Origin: Psychroserpens luteus
Lineage (GTDB): Bacteria > Bacteroidota > Bacteroidia > Flavobacteriales > Flavobacteriaceae
DNA length: 64,000 nucleotides
Direction: 5' to 3'
Assembly (NCBI RefSeq): GCF_015319355.1
Contig: NZ_JADILU010000002.1
Span: 186,001-250,000, forward strand
The notes beneath the pieces are model-generated. The model saw only the letters and a list, made by a program, of their open reading frames with translations, made no database searches and was not told the origin of the DNA. Positions 52,054-61,196 of this stretch are shown here, piece after piece. A program made the translations under genes and the position numbers. The first letter of the stretch is position 1. Every line of letters starts with the position of its first letter.

Positions 52054-53062
52054 GTGCTCTAATAAAATCGGTTATGAGATACGAAATGAGTTTCCCAACC
52101 TGAGTCTCGGTTTCTGGAGTAGGAGCAGCTTCACAAATATGTAAATAAGATACTTGCTTTCGTTTGCCAAAATAATTGACAAATGCTCTAGTTTTATTTA
52201 CTGAAAACCCACTAGGAGTCATCGCACTGCTTGGCACATCTTGGATGGCATCACAATCTATTTCTAACCCAAAGTGTCTTGATGAGATGTGTTCTAAAGC
52301 AATTTTCATTTCAGCATCAAAAGAAGTGTCTCTTCTCACCATCATACTCTCAAATGTATTGTATTTAATTGCTTTAAGCTTTTTTAAAGTTCTAAAAATT
52401 CTATCAGATGTATAATTTTCATGCAGACCAAAAACGAAATAATTTTTTAAAAAGCCTTCAGCGAAAGCATAACTAAATCCGTTACCACTATGACGACCTT
52501 CTTCTGCTCTAAAATCGTGATGTGCATCAAAATTTATAGCATTTATAGGCTTATTTAGTGCTAATGCTGTGCCTTTAATATTTCCGTAGGCATTATTATG
52601 ACCACCTCCAATAATGATGGGAATCTTACCAGCACTCACAATTTGTGATACTAAAAAGGAGACCGATTCATCAATTGATGAGACTTTTTTACGTGCTTTA
52701 GCAACGTCTTTCTTTTTATTTTGATCTAATTCTTGTATTTGTTCTTGATACTTCGGAAATTCTAAACATCCTAAAATTGCTATTTTATTTGCATGTGTAT
52801 GTGCATTACTTTGAATATTTAATAAAATTTTAATGGCTGCATCCCAAGCATTGTAAGTTCCTGGATTACCGTAATTTGCAAACACACCAACGTCTTCTTT
52901 GATACCAAAAATAACGTAAGAAACGTCTGTTTTTAATAATTGCTCGTATATACCTTTGAGGTTGGGAAGTAACATGACATGTTCTCCTAGTTTGGTTTCT
53001 TTAGAGCGTTTTTTCAGAATAGAATTTAATTCTGAAGTTGTAAAAAGTTTTAAGTTATCCAT
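52040..53062 (-). CDS. hutG: formimidoylglutamase
   Basis: The protein has about 340 aa from the ATG at 53062; the TTG two codons upstream is not needed. It belongs to the ureohydrolase family. GGGHNNAYG (about 152), NFDAHHDFR (about 176) and EIDCDAIQD (about 268) give the Mn-binding residues of the arginase fold. It cleaves formimidoylglutamate to glutamate and formamide in histidine breakdown. With hutI 1.3 kb away on the same strand, the assignment is good; agmatinase or arginase are the alternatives. hutH and hutU are not in the window. Confidence 0.85.
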   Translation of the reverse strand: MDNLKLFTTSELNSILKKRSKETKLGEHVMLLPNLKGIYEQLLKTDVSYVIFGIKEDVGVFANYGNPGTYNAWDAAIKILLNIQSNAHTHANKIAILGCLEFPKYQEQIQELDQNKKKDVAKARKKVSSIDESVSFLVSQIVSAGKIPIIIGGGHNNAYGNIKGTALALNKPINAINFDAHHDFRAEEGRHSGNGFSYAFAEGFLKNYFVFGLHENYTSDRIFRTLKKLKAIKYNTFESMMVRRDTSFDAEMKIALEHISSRHFGLEIDCDAIQDVPSSAMTPSGFSVNKTRAFVNYFGKRKQVSYLHICEAAPTPETETQVGKLISYLITDFIRAHENI

Positions 53063-53180
53063 TAACAAAATTGTTTAATTTTGGCGTAATAAAAGTACAG
53101 TTTTTTTATTCTCAACTTCAATAACTATTAACTAAAATTAAAGATTAAATTTTTAAAATAATTTAAACAAAAAGTAACTT

Positions 53181-54062
53181 ATGGAAAATTCAAAAAGTAA
53201 GAGTACAGGATTAAAAATTGCTTTAGGGATATTGCTAGCATTATTTTTAGGTACAGGATTTTACACATCTAAACTCTATAAAGAGAAAAAAGAAAATGAA
53301 GCTTCACTAACTCGCGAGAAAGAACAAGTTATGGCAGATTTGAATACAATGGCAAAACAATATGATGTTGTAATTGGTGAGAATGAAGAGTCTAATGAAC
53401 GTTTAGAAGAAGCTAGAGGACGTATTCAAGGTTTAATGGATTCATTGAAGATTTCTCAAAATAGTGTAAGTAGTTTATGGAGATACAAGAAGAAATTCAT
53501 GGCTTTACAAGAGGAAATGAATGTGTTAATGACAGAAAACGGTAAACTTAAAGTAGAAAATTCTCTATTAGCATCTACTTTAGATAGTACAAATGTTCAA
53601 TTGGCAGAGCGTACAGTTTTTACAGATTCTCTTTTAGTACAAAACACACAATTAGCAGAAGTTGTTGAAAACGCAGCAGTTTTACAGACTACAGATCTTA
53701 AGGGATTTGGAGTTATTGAGAGAAGCTCTGGTAAATTGATACCTACAGAACGTGCTGGACGTAGTGACAAAATTAGAGTTTGTTATACGGTTGCAAAAAA
53801 CAGACTAGTTGGCTCTGGAGATAAAGAATTATACGTTCAAGTTTTAGATCCTAAAAACAATGTTATAGGTTCTAATGATCAAGTTCAGTTTGGAGATACG
53901 GTTTTAAATTATAGCTTAATTAGTAAGTTTAATTACGAAAATAGAAACTTAAATATTTGTGAGTTTGTTGCTCCTAATGATGAGTTTGAAAAAGGACGTT
54001 ACATTATAAATGTTTTTAATAATAAAGAATTAATTTCTTCTTCAGAATTTACACTGAAATAA
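53181..54062 (+). CDS. membrane-anchored coiled-coil protein, unknown
   Basis: The protein has 293 aa. One helix (about 11-27) is followed by coiled coil (about 30-160; e.g. EKEQVMADLNTMAKQYD, EESNERLEEARGRIQGL) and a C-terminal beta-like domain (about 170-293, KIRVCYTVAKN, ELYVQVLDPKNN). The C-terminal domain would be periplasmic. A clear terminator follows. It is divergent from hutG. No family recognised. Confidence 0.75.
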   Translation: MENSKSKSTGLKIALGILLALFLGTGFYTSKLYKEKKENEASLTREKEQVMADLNTMAKQYDVVIGENEESNERLEEARGRIQGLMDSLKISQNSVSSLWRYKKKFMALQEEMNVLMTENGKLKVENSLLASTLDSTNVQLAERTVFTDSLLVQNTQLAEVVENAAVLQTTDLKGFGVIERSSGKLIPTERAGRSDKIRVCYTVAKNRLVGSGDKELYVQVLDPKNNVIGSNDQVQFGDTVLNYSLISKFNYENRNLNICEFVAPNDEFEKGRYIINVFNNKELISSSEFTLK

Positions 54063-54085
54063 GAATAATAATTTAGGTTAGATTG

Positions 54086-54124
54086 AAAAATCTGGGTGTT
54101 CAATTGAGCTCCCAGATTTTTTTT
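54086..54124 (+). terminator. rho-independent terminator after the coiled-coil gene
   Basis: AAAAATCTGGG-type stem (54086-54096) pairs with CCCAGATTTTT (54111 on), 14-nt loop, followed by a T-run. Confidence 0.85.
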
Positions 54125-54127
54125 GTT

Positions 54128-54351
54128 TTATTCGGAAAGTTGAGCAATACATAATTCTCTAGCTGTCCACAATTCATCAAAGCTTAACTGCACATTTTCT
54201 TTAAGATTAATGTGTAATCGTTTCTGTTAGAATTTCTACCATAAGGTAGTTGTTTTACGTAGTTATAAACAGATTCAAAATTGGTAAGTCCCAATGCTAT
54301 AGATTGTTTTGAAAGAACTTCATTTTTAGACAAATTAAAATTTTTCACCAT
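54128..54351 (-). pseudogene. truncated small gene: two ends joined by an internal deletion and frameshift
   Basis: From the ATG at 54351 the frame reads MVKNFNLSKNEVLS ... VYNYVKQLPYGRNS, then stops after LILKKMCS. The next frame (-1, one A short in an A-run) continues to a stop at 54128-54130 with SFDELWTARELCIAQLSE. From memory, both ends belong to one Flavobacteriaceae family of about 170-180 aa that begins with ...LPYGRNSNR and ends with SFDELW.IRE.CIA.L. If so, about 100 central residues and the reading frame are lost. The start overlaps hutI by 17 bp. The gene is not functional as it stands. Confidence 0.6.
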
Positions 54352-55570
54352 TAATGATAACCGTTTCAATACCATTTTCTCCAAAGGCATAAGGTAAATG
54401 GTAGTAACTAGGAAGCTCTTTGGTGATAATTAAATTTGCTTTTTTTCCTCTGCAAATACTTCCGTAGAGATTAGAAATACCCATTGCATATGCTCCGTTA
54501 ATTGTTGCTGCGTTAATAGCTTCTTCTGGAGTTAATTTCATTTTAATACAAGCGGTAGAGACTACAAAATTCATGTTTCCGCTAGGTGTAGAACCAGGAT
54601 TATAATCTGTTGCCAAAGCCAATGGTAAACCAGCATCTATCATTGCTCTTCCTGGAGAATAAGGAATACTCAAAAAATACGAACACGATGGTAAAGCCAC
54701 AGGCATCGTATTGGATGTTTTTAATACAGCAATATCATCGTCGTTAAGTTCTTCTAAATGATCTACAGAAAGTGCGTCATATTTAACACCAAGAGTAACA
54801 CCTCCAAAAGCATTAAATTGATTGACATGAATTTTTGGTGTCATGCGATGCTCAATACCTGCTTTTAAAACACGTTCTGTATCCTCTAAATCAAAATAGC
54901 CTTTCTCACAAAAGACATCAATATATTCTGCCAAGTTTTCTTTAGCAACTGCAGGTATCATTTCATTAACTACCAAATCAATAAAACCACTCTTATTATC
55001 TTTAAACTCTTTAGGAATGGCATGAGCAGCCAATAATGTTGGTTTTATGCTAATAGGGAAATCATGTTTTAATCGTTTAATGACACGAAGCATTTTCAAT
55101 TCTGCATCGATGGTCAAACCATAGCCAGATTTTATTTCTATAGCACCTGTACCTAATTTTACAACTTCGGTTAGTCGTTTAGATGCTTGGGCATACAAAT
55201 CATCTTCTGAGGTGTTTTGTAACGTTTCCGCAGAATTTAAAATTCCACCACCACGATTAGCAATATCTTCATAAGACAGACCATTTATACGATCTACGAA
55301 TTCTTGAGTTCTATCACCAGCATACACAATATGCGTATGAGAATCACACCAAGCAGGTAATACAATTTTCCCAGTAGCATCAATGATTTCATCTGCATCA
55401 ATGTCTATACAATCTTCCATGCTACCATATTCTACTATGGTATCATGTTCAATTAAAACATAAGCATTTTTGAGAATAGGTAAGGTTTTCATGTCTTTAC
55501 CTTTAACGATTGTAACGTTGGTTTCTCTAACTTGAAGTAATTCTTTGATATTTGTAATAAGTATGGACAT
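54335..55570 (-). CDS. hutI: imidazolonepropionase
   Basis: The protein has 411 aa and is an amidohydrolase. It opens the imidazolone ring in histidine degradation. DSHTHIVYAG (about 77, metal HxH), TLLAAHAIP (about 182), HVNQFNAFGG (about 247) and LATDYNPGSTPSGNMNF (about 320, with the metal Asp) are visible. The length fits HutI. It is on the same strand as hutG, with a pseudogene and a divergent gene between them, so the pathway is split. Confidence 0.93.
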   Translation of the reverse strand: MSILITNIKELLQVRETNVTIVKGKDMKTLPILKNAYVLIEHDTIVEYGSMEDCIDIDADEIIDATGKIVLPAWCDSHTHIVYAGDRTQEFVDRINGLSYEDIANRGGGILNSAETLQNTSEDDLYAQASKRLTEVVKLGTGAIEIKSGYGLTIDAELKMLRVIKRLKHDFPISIKPTLLAAHAIPKEFKDNKSGFIDLVVNEMIPAVAKENLAEYIDVFCEKGYFDLEDTERVLKAGIEHRMTPKIHVNQFNAFGGVTLGVKYDALSVDHLEELNDDDIAVLKTSNTMPVALPSCSYFLSIPYSPGRAMIDAGLPLALATDYNPGSTPSGNMNFVVSTACIKMKLTPEEAINAATINGAYAMGISNLYGSICRGKKANLIITKELPSYYHLPYAFGENGIETVIINGEKF

Positions 55571-55630
55571 AGTATTAATCTAGAGTATAAATTTATAAAT
55601 TAATCTATAACTATAGAAGGCTAGAGGTCT

Positions 55631-57043
55631 CTATTTTTTGATAAACTTAAATACGCTATTGGTATTATTAAATTTCAGAAAATAAATACCACTTACAAAT
55701 TCTGAAACATCAAATGCTTCATTTAATTGAAGCTGTTGTGTTTTTAAAGTTTTACCAAGACTATCAATTATAGATATTTCTGTAGAAGTTGTTAACCCAT
55801 TGAAATAGAGTTTATTATTTGTAGGATTTGGAAACATCGTAATATTAAAGTCTTCAATTTGAGAAACCGATAATACAATCTTCTCATTTTTGAACATATT
55901 TACCTTATCATCGTTGTATGCAATGGTTGAGATGTCTAAATCGCCATCATTTTCAAAGTCTGCAAACGTAATGGTGTACGCTTGACTCTGTGTAGCATCG
56001 ATTATTTGTTCTGGGCCAAAGCCTCCAGTACCATCGCTTTTAAACCAAACGATGTCATTTCCAGAACCCGAAGAGGCACTAGTAAGTACAAAATCATTGA
56101 TGTTATCATTATCCAAATCTCTTAAATCTAAGCATGCAGGATTAGCAATACTCGTACTAATTACAGATTCTACGTAAGTTGCTGTTCCTGGAGTAATTTC
56201 TGTTCGTTTAAACCAAGATGCATTTCCTGTAATGTCTGTGACTAATATATCTAAGCTGGAATCATTATCAACATCTTCTGCCATGACACTAAAAATATAA
56301 TCTTTAGAATTTAAGGATACAACATTAGCATCTGGAGTGAAATTACCATTACCATCGTTATAAAAAACTTCAATTCTACAATCGTTTGGAACTCCAAAAG
56401 CAATAGCATTTGCAATAACACTATCGATATCACCATCAAAGTCAATATCTTTCATAGCAAATGCACCAGGACTAATTATAGTATTGTCAATGATATTTTT
56501 TGTTCCAAAATTACCAAGACCATCATTTGCAAACCAGATGACTTCATTTCCATTGTAAGCAGCAACTGCGACATCTAAAGTTGCATTATTATCTATAGTT
56601 CTAACATACACTTGTCCTGGACCATTTATGGTAGACGAGATTATTTGTTCAGTTCCAAAATTACCAAGACCATCATTTGCGAACCAAACTAGTGTTCCGT
56701 CTGTAGATGACGTTGAAACGACATCATTAAAACCATTCCCATTAAGATCTGCTATGGCAACACCTCCTGCGCTGTTTAGTAAGCCAATTGGCGTTGATTG
56801 TAAATCAAAATTTCCTGTACCATCATTTTTTAACCAATACACAGTCCCTCCAATTGTGGTGCTCACTACGATATCATGAAAAGCATCGTCATCAATTAAA
56901 CCTGATGCTATATTGTAAGGAGCGTCTCCTCCAGGAAGCGGTAGTTCAATAGATTGCGTTTTATTAAAAGTTGTTTGTGCAAACAGATTAAAATTTCCGA
57001 AGACAATTAAAAGGGTATAGAATAAAAAATTACGCATGGTCAT
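55631..57043 (-). CDS. secreted FG-GAP/VCBS repeat protein with T9SS sorting domain
   Basis: The protein has about 470 aa from the ATG at 57043 (an ATG two codons on, 57037, is also possible; the ATG at 57067 lies in a less likely leader). A signal peptide ends near FAQ. About seven FG-GAP/VCBS repeats follow, with the element WFANDGLGNFG recurring, and DLNGNGFNDV-type calcium loops (DxDxDGxxD). The end carries a T9SS sorting domain (FNITMFPNPTNNKLYFNG; end FKFIKK). Secreted or cell-surface propeller, probably binding polymers or proteins. It is a paralogue of the next upstream gene. Confidence 0.9.
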   Translation of the reverse strand: MTMRNFLFYTLLIVFGNFNLFAQTTFNKTQSIELPLPGGDAPYNIASGLIDDDAFHDIVVSTTIGGTVYWLKNDGTGNFDLQSTPIGLLNSAGGVAIADLNGNGFNDVVSTSSTDGTLVWFANDGLGNFGTEQIISSTINGPGQVYVRTIDNNATLDVAVAAYNGNEVIWFANDGLGNFGTKNIIDNTIISPGAFAMKDIDFDGDIDSVIANAIAFGVPNDCRIEVFYNDGNGNFTPDANVVSLNSKDYIFSVMAEDVDNDSSLDILVTDITGNASWFKRTEITPGTATYVESVISTSIANPACLDLRDLDNDNINDFVLTSASSGSGNDIVWFKSDGTGGFGPEQIIDATQSQAYTITFADFENDGDLDISTIAYNDDKVNMFKNEKIVLSVSQIEDFNITMFPNPTNNKLYFNGLTTSTEISIIDSLGKTLKTQQLQLNEAFDVSEFVSGIYFLKFNNTNSVFKFIKK

Positions 57044-57060
57044 GGAACTAGGTTTAAAAC

Positions 57061-57098
57061 AAAACAAGCAAGTAAATAAAAATTCACCTGCTTGTTTT
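57061..57098 (-). terminator. terminator downstream of the second FG-GAP gene
   Basis: AAAACAAGCA (57061-57070) pairs with TGCTTGTTTT (57089-57098). On the minus strand it is followed by a T-rich tract, so it ends the upstream gene's transcript. Confidence 0.75.
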
Positions 57099-57115
57099 AC
57101 GATAAGAATGAATTT

Positions 57116-58537
57116 TTATTGTTTAATAAACTTTCTTGTCATATTAGAATTGTTATCTTTTATGATGTAAATTCCATCACTTAATTGCGATACATCTAAA
57201 TCTTCACCAGCTGCAATTTTATTTGATAAAACAACATGTCCTAGAGCATCATAAACTGAAACTTCTAATATGTCGTTGAAATTTCCTGAAAATGTTAATT
57301 TGTCTGTTGCAGGATTAGGATGAATAATTAAGTCATTGACTTCAAACTCAGAAACACCAAGCGTAATCAGTTCATTTTCAAACCAGAAAACAGTATCATT
57401 AAAATTACCAATAGAAGCAACATCTTTATCACCGTCTGCATCTAAATCATCTACAATAAAATCAATCATTTGAAAATTATTATCTGCAATTGGATCTGCT
57501 GTAGCACTTGGGCTTGCATTAGCTGCGCCTTCAAAGTAGATTATTGCAACGTCAACTGATCCACCATCTGAGACAAGCACATCATTATTACCATCATTAT
57601 TAATATCTGCAACAACTGCGAAAGCAGGTCTATCAATAATAGTTTCATCAGAAATTATATGAGGTGTTGAAGCAACATCTTTTTCTGTATCATACCATGT
57701 AACATCTCCACTCAAATTATCAACAGATACAATATCAATTTTCCCATCATTGTTTACATCACCAGTTGTAACATTAAATATGTAGTTAGCTGCAATTGAT
57801 CCACTGTCAACTGTTTCATCATCTTTTATCCAAGATACAGCAGTAGAGCCACTTTCAAAAAATTGATTGTAATATATTTCTATAGATTGTGTGTAGTAAT
57901 ATGTGACAACAGCATCCAAATCTGAATCACCATCAAGATCTGCCAAATCAACAAAAAGAGTCCCATTTGTAGTTCCATTTTCAATATCAGGTTGAGCCAT
58001 AAAAACTCCTGATCCATTACCAGAATACCAAACTGTTTTATTGTCGTTAAACGCAATTGTAACAATATCCATATCACCATCTAAGTTGATATCTCCAGCA
58101 ACAACTTCACCAGGACCACCAAGGGTAGCGTCAATAACCACTATAGGATCAAAACTACCTACAGCATTGCTAAGGAAGTAAGCCAAACCATGGCTAGCTG
58201 AAGTGACAATAATATCCAAACCATATTGACCATCAATATCTGCAACAGTCAATCCGTCTATCCAATATAATGCAGAAGATATTGTTTCTACAGCAAAGTT
58301 TCCACTACCATCATTTTTGTACCATTTTATATAATCTGTAGCAGGAACTCCTCCATTGTAATCATAAGTAGCCATAACAAGATCAATATCACCATCTCCA
58401 TCTAGATCACCAGATGCAAATTCATAAGGTTCGTTTCCTGTATTTGGATCAATGACTTGAAAATCAGTAAAAGTCTGAGCGTTAAGTAGAGTACAAGCTC
58501 CAATTAAAGTTAATAAGCTAAGTAATTTTAATTTCAT
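57116..58537 (-). CDS. secreted FG-GAP/VCBS repeat protein with T9SS sorting domain
   Basis: The protein has 473 aa. A signal peptide ends near LNAQ, then FG-GAP repeats with DLDGDGDIDLVMATY-like calcium loops (DxDxDxxxD) and a T9SS domain (LIIHPNPATDKLTFSGNF; end RKFIKQ). It has the same architecture as the 55631-57043 product, so they are tandem duplicates, now diverged. It may act with it on the cell surface. Each gene has its own terminator. Confidence 0.9.
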   Translation of the reverse strand: MKLKLLSLLTLIGACTLLNAQTFTDFQVIDPNTGNEPYEFASGDLDGDGDIDLVMATYDYNGGVPATDYIKWYKNDGSGNFAVETISSALYWIDGLTVADIDGQYGLDIIVTSASHGLAYFLSNAVGSFDPIVVIDATLGGPGEVVAGDINLDGDMDIVTIAFNDNKTVWYSGNGSGVFMAQPDIENGTTNGTLFVDLADLDGDSDLDAVVTYYYTQSIEIYYNQFFESGSTAVSWIKDDETVDSGSIAANYIFNVTTGDVNNDGKIDIVSVDNLSGDVTWYDTEKDVASTPHIISDETIIDRPAFAVVADINNDGNNDVLVSDGGSVDVAIIYFEGAANASPSATADPIADNNFQMIDFIVDDLDADGDKDVASIGNFNDTVFWFENELITLGVSEFEVNDLIIHPNPATDKLTFSGNFNDILEVSVYDALGHVVLSNKIAAGEDLDVSQLSDGIYIIKDNNSNMTRKFIKQ

Positions 58538-58567
58538 AATTGTAAATTTTAGATTGCTAATATACGA

Positions 58568-58591
58568 AAAACGCTAATAAATTAGCGTTTT
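58568..58591 (-). terminator. terminator of fumC
   Basis: AAAACGCTAAT (58568-58578) pairs with ATTAGCGTTTT (58581-58591) with a tight loop. It lies just downstream of the fumC stop on the minus strand, followed by T. Confidence 0.8.
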
Positions 58592-58615
58592 ATCGAATTT
58601 TAACGCGTTTTATCG

Positions 58616-60013
58616 TTATTTTATGGTGCCAACCATGTTTTCAGGTTTTACCCATTCGTCATAATCTTCAGCAGTAACATAACCAAGATTTATAGCTTCT
58701 ACTTTTAATGTTGTTCCGTTTTTATGTGCAGTATTTGCTATTTCCGCAGCCTTATAATATCCTATTTTAGTATTAAGTGCAGTTACTAGCATTAATGAGT
58801 TATTCAATAATTGCTTGATAACTTCATAGTTAGGTTCTATACCCGCAGCACAATGCTCTTCAAAACTCACACAAGCATCTCCAAGTAATTGAGCACTCTC
58901 TAATACATTTGCAGCCATCATTGGTTTAAACACGTTGAGTTCATAATGACCTTGCGTACCACCAACAGTCACAGCAACATCGTTACCCATTACTTGAGCA
59001 CAAACCATTGTTAAAGCTTCACATTGCGTAGGATTAACTTTTCCTGGCATAATAGAACTTCCAGGTTCGTTTGCAGGAATCGTGATTTCTCCAATTCCAC
59101 TTCGAGGACCAGAAGCCATCATTCTAATATCATTCGCAATTTTATTAAGCGAAACTGCTAATTGTTTTAAAGCACCATGCGTTTCTACTAAAGCATCATG
59201 AGCTGCAAGCGCTTCAAATTTATTATCTGCGGTAATGAAAGGTAAGTCGGTAAATTTTGCAATGTATTCAGCCACTAATTCGCTATAACCATCAGGAGTA
59301 TTTAGACCTGTACCTACTGCAGTTCCTCCAAGAGCCAATTCACTCAAATGCGGAAGTGTGTTTTCTAACGCTTTCAAACCGTGATCTAATTGTGACACGT
59401 ATCCCGAAAATTCTTGTCCGAGTGTTAAAGGCGTCGCATCCATTAAATGCGTACGTCCAATTTTAACCACTTCTTTAAATTCTATTGATTTGTTGTGCAA
59501 TGTATTTCTTAATTGAATCACACCAGATATTGTTGTCTCTACAACTTTTTTATAAATTGCAATATGCATTCCTGTAGGGAACGTATCATTAGACGATTGC
59601 GATTTATTCACATCATCATTTGGCTGAATCGTTTTCTCTCCTTCACCAATCACTTTACCAGCAATTTGATGTGCTCTATTAGCAATCACTTCATTAACGT
59701 TCATGTTACTTTGCGTACCAGAACCTGTTTGCCAAATGACTAACGGAAACTGATCATCATGCTTCCCTTCTAAAATTTCTTCACAAACCTGAGCAATTAA
59801 ATCACGTTTTTCACTAGCCAATACACCTAACTCACAGTTGGTGTATGCTGCAGCTTTCTTTAGGTAGGCAAAACCATATATAATTTCTAGAGGCATCGAC
59901 GCTGGAGCACCAATTTTAAAGTTATTGCGAGAGCGTTCTGTTTGTGCTCCCCAAAGTTTATCTGCAGGCACATTAACGTTACCCATCGTGTCTTTTTCTA
60001 TTCTATACTCCAT
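58616..60013 (-). CDS. fumC: class II fumarate hydratase
   Basis: The protein has 465 aa. The family motif [11 protein letters not shown] (about 320) is present, with [13 protein letters not shown] (about 97), [13 protein letters not shown] (about 137) and [11 protein letters not shown] (about 186). It interconverts fumarate and malate in the TCA cycle as a tetramer. Length is normal. A degraded copy of part of this gene lies at 62217-62313. Confidence 0.96.
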   Translation of the reverse strand: MEYRIEKDTMGNVNVPADKLWGAQTERSRNNFKIGAPASMPLEIIYGFAYLKKAAAYTNCELGVLASEKRDLIAQVCEEILEGKHDDQFPLVIWQTGSGTQSNMNVNEVIANRAHQIAGKVIGEGEKTIQPNDDVNKSQSSNDTFPTGMHIAIYKKVVETTISGVIQLRNTLHNKSIEFKEVVKIGRTHLMDATPLTLGQEFSGYVSQLDHGLKALENTLPHLSELALGGTAVGTGLNTPDGYSELVAEYIAKFTDLPFITADNKFEALAAHDALVETHGALKQLAVSLNKIANDIRMMASGPRSGIGEITIPANEPGSSIMPGKVNPTQCEALTMVCAQVMGNDVAVTVGGTQGHYELNVFKPMMAANVLESAQLLGDACVSFEEHCAAGIEPNYEVIKQLLNNSLMLVTALNTKIGYYKAAEIANTAHKNGTTLKVEAINLGYVTAEDYDEWVKPENMVGTIK

Positions 60014-60039
60014 AATTGTTTGTGTTTTTTTAGGTATTA

Positions 60040-60047
60040 CAAAGTTA
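60040..60047 (-). promoter_or_regulatory. -7 element TAACTTTG of fumC (minus strand)
   Basis: The plus strand reads CAAAGTTA, a perfect TAnnTTTG on the minus strand, 26 bp before the fumC start. Confidence 0.5.
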
Positions 60048-60316
60048 TGATTTTTGATTGTTTTTTGGGAGGTATTTTTTCTTTAATTACTTCGGAAGAA
60101 AGGAAATAGATACTTGCGTAATAAATCGATTATTTATGAAAATTAAAGATTTGCTACCTTAGTATTATAACACGGTTATAGACAATAGCGTATGTCTAAT
60201 TCTTGTAAAACATTAAAAATGACATCGAAATCAATTTGTAATCTTGAAAAATCAGATATAAAAAATCTCCTTTATTAAAACATATACTAAAACAAAGTAG
60301 ATTTAATTAAATCATC
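60048..60316. other. intergenic region between fumC and cysM, with short inverted repeats
   Basis: No gene is seen. A perfect inverted repeat, TATAAC (60166-60171) with GTTATA (60175-60180), is followed by AGACA/TGTCT (60180-60197). A CTTCGGAA octamer lies near 60091. The two repeats resemble the short palindromes seen between genes in Flavobacteriaceae. Function unknown. Confidence 0.4.
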
Positions 60317-61195
60317 TTATTCAAAAAGGTCTGACGATAAATAGCGATCGCCACGATCACATATAATGCTAACGATAACGCCACTTTTTAATTCATTTGC
60401 GAGTTTTAATGCTGCTGTGATGGCTCCTCCGCTACTCATACCTGCAAGAATACCTTCTTCCTTTGCCAATCTTCTCGTCATTGCGATAGCTTCATCACGA
60501 CTTACTTCTAGAGTTCTGTCCACTTTATTAGCATCAAAGATCTTAGGCAAATACTCTTTTGGCCATTTACGTATACCAGGTATACTTGAGCCATCTTTAG
60601 GTTGAACTCCCACAATCTGAATATTTTCATTCTGTTCTTTTAAATAACTAGAAGTGCCCATAATGGTTCCTGTAGTTCCCATAGATGAAACGAAATGTGT
60701 AACTTCTCCATTGGTATCTCTCCATATTTCAGGTCCTGTAGTTTTGTAATGAGCTTTCCAGTTGTCTTCATTTGCAAATTGATTAAACGTATAGTAACCT
60801 TCGTTTTGAACTTTTGCCATTGCATAATCACGAGCTCCTTCAATACCGTCAGGATGTAAAGTAACTTTAGCTCCATAAGCCTTCATTGTTTGAACGCGCT
60901 CTTTAGTAGCTGAAGCTGGCATTACTAATTCTATATCTAGTTTGAATATCCCAGCAATCATTGCAAGAGCAATACCTGTATTTCCGCTTGTAGCTTCGAT
61001 GAGCTTTGATGTATTATCTATTCTTCCAGTATCAAGAGCATTTTGAATCATATTGTATGCAGCCCTATCTTTTACACTTCCTCCAGGGTTGTTTCCTTCA
61101 AGTTTAAAATACAAACTCACATTAGGGTTTATATTTAATACCATCGATTTTACAAGAGGTGTATTTCCTATTTGACCAATTAATGTATTGTTCAT
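60317..61195 (-). CDS. cysM: cysteine synthase (CysM/CysK type)
   Basis: The protein has 292 aa and is PLP-dependent. It forms cysteine from O-acetylserine and sulfide or thiosulfate. PGGSVKDRAA (about 36, Lys for PLP), SGNTGIALAM (about 69), GTTGTIMGTS (about 173) and SSGGAITAAL (about 256) are typical. The short length and RKWPKEYLPK region are closer to CysM. It is preceded by cysE with a 1-bp gap, forming one unit. Confidence 0.92.
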   Translation of the reverse strand: MNNTLIGQIGNTPLVKSMVLNINPNVSLYFKLEGNNPGGSVKDRAAYNMIQNALDTGRIDNTSKLIEATSGNTGIALAMIAGIFKLDIELVMPASATKERVQTMKAYGAKVTLHPDGIEGARDYAMAKVQNEGYYTFNQFANEDNWKAHYKTTGPEIWRDTNGEVTHFVSSMGTTGTIMGTSSYLKEQNENIQIVGVQPKDGSSIPGIRKWPKEYLPKIFDANKVDRTLEVSRDEAIAMTRRLAKEEGILAGMSSGGAITAALKLANELKSGVIVSIICDRGDRYLSSDLFE

Positions 61196-61196
61196 A

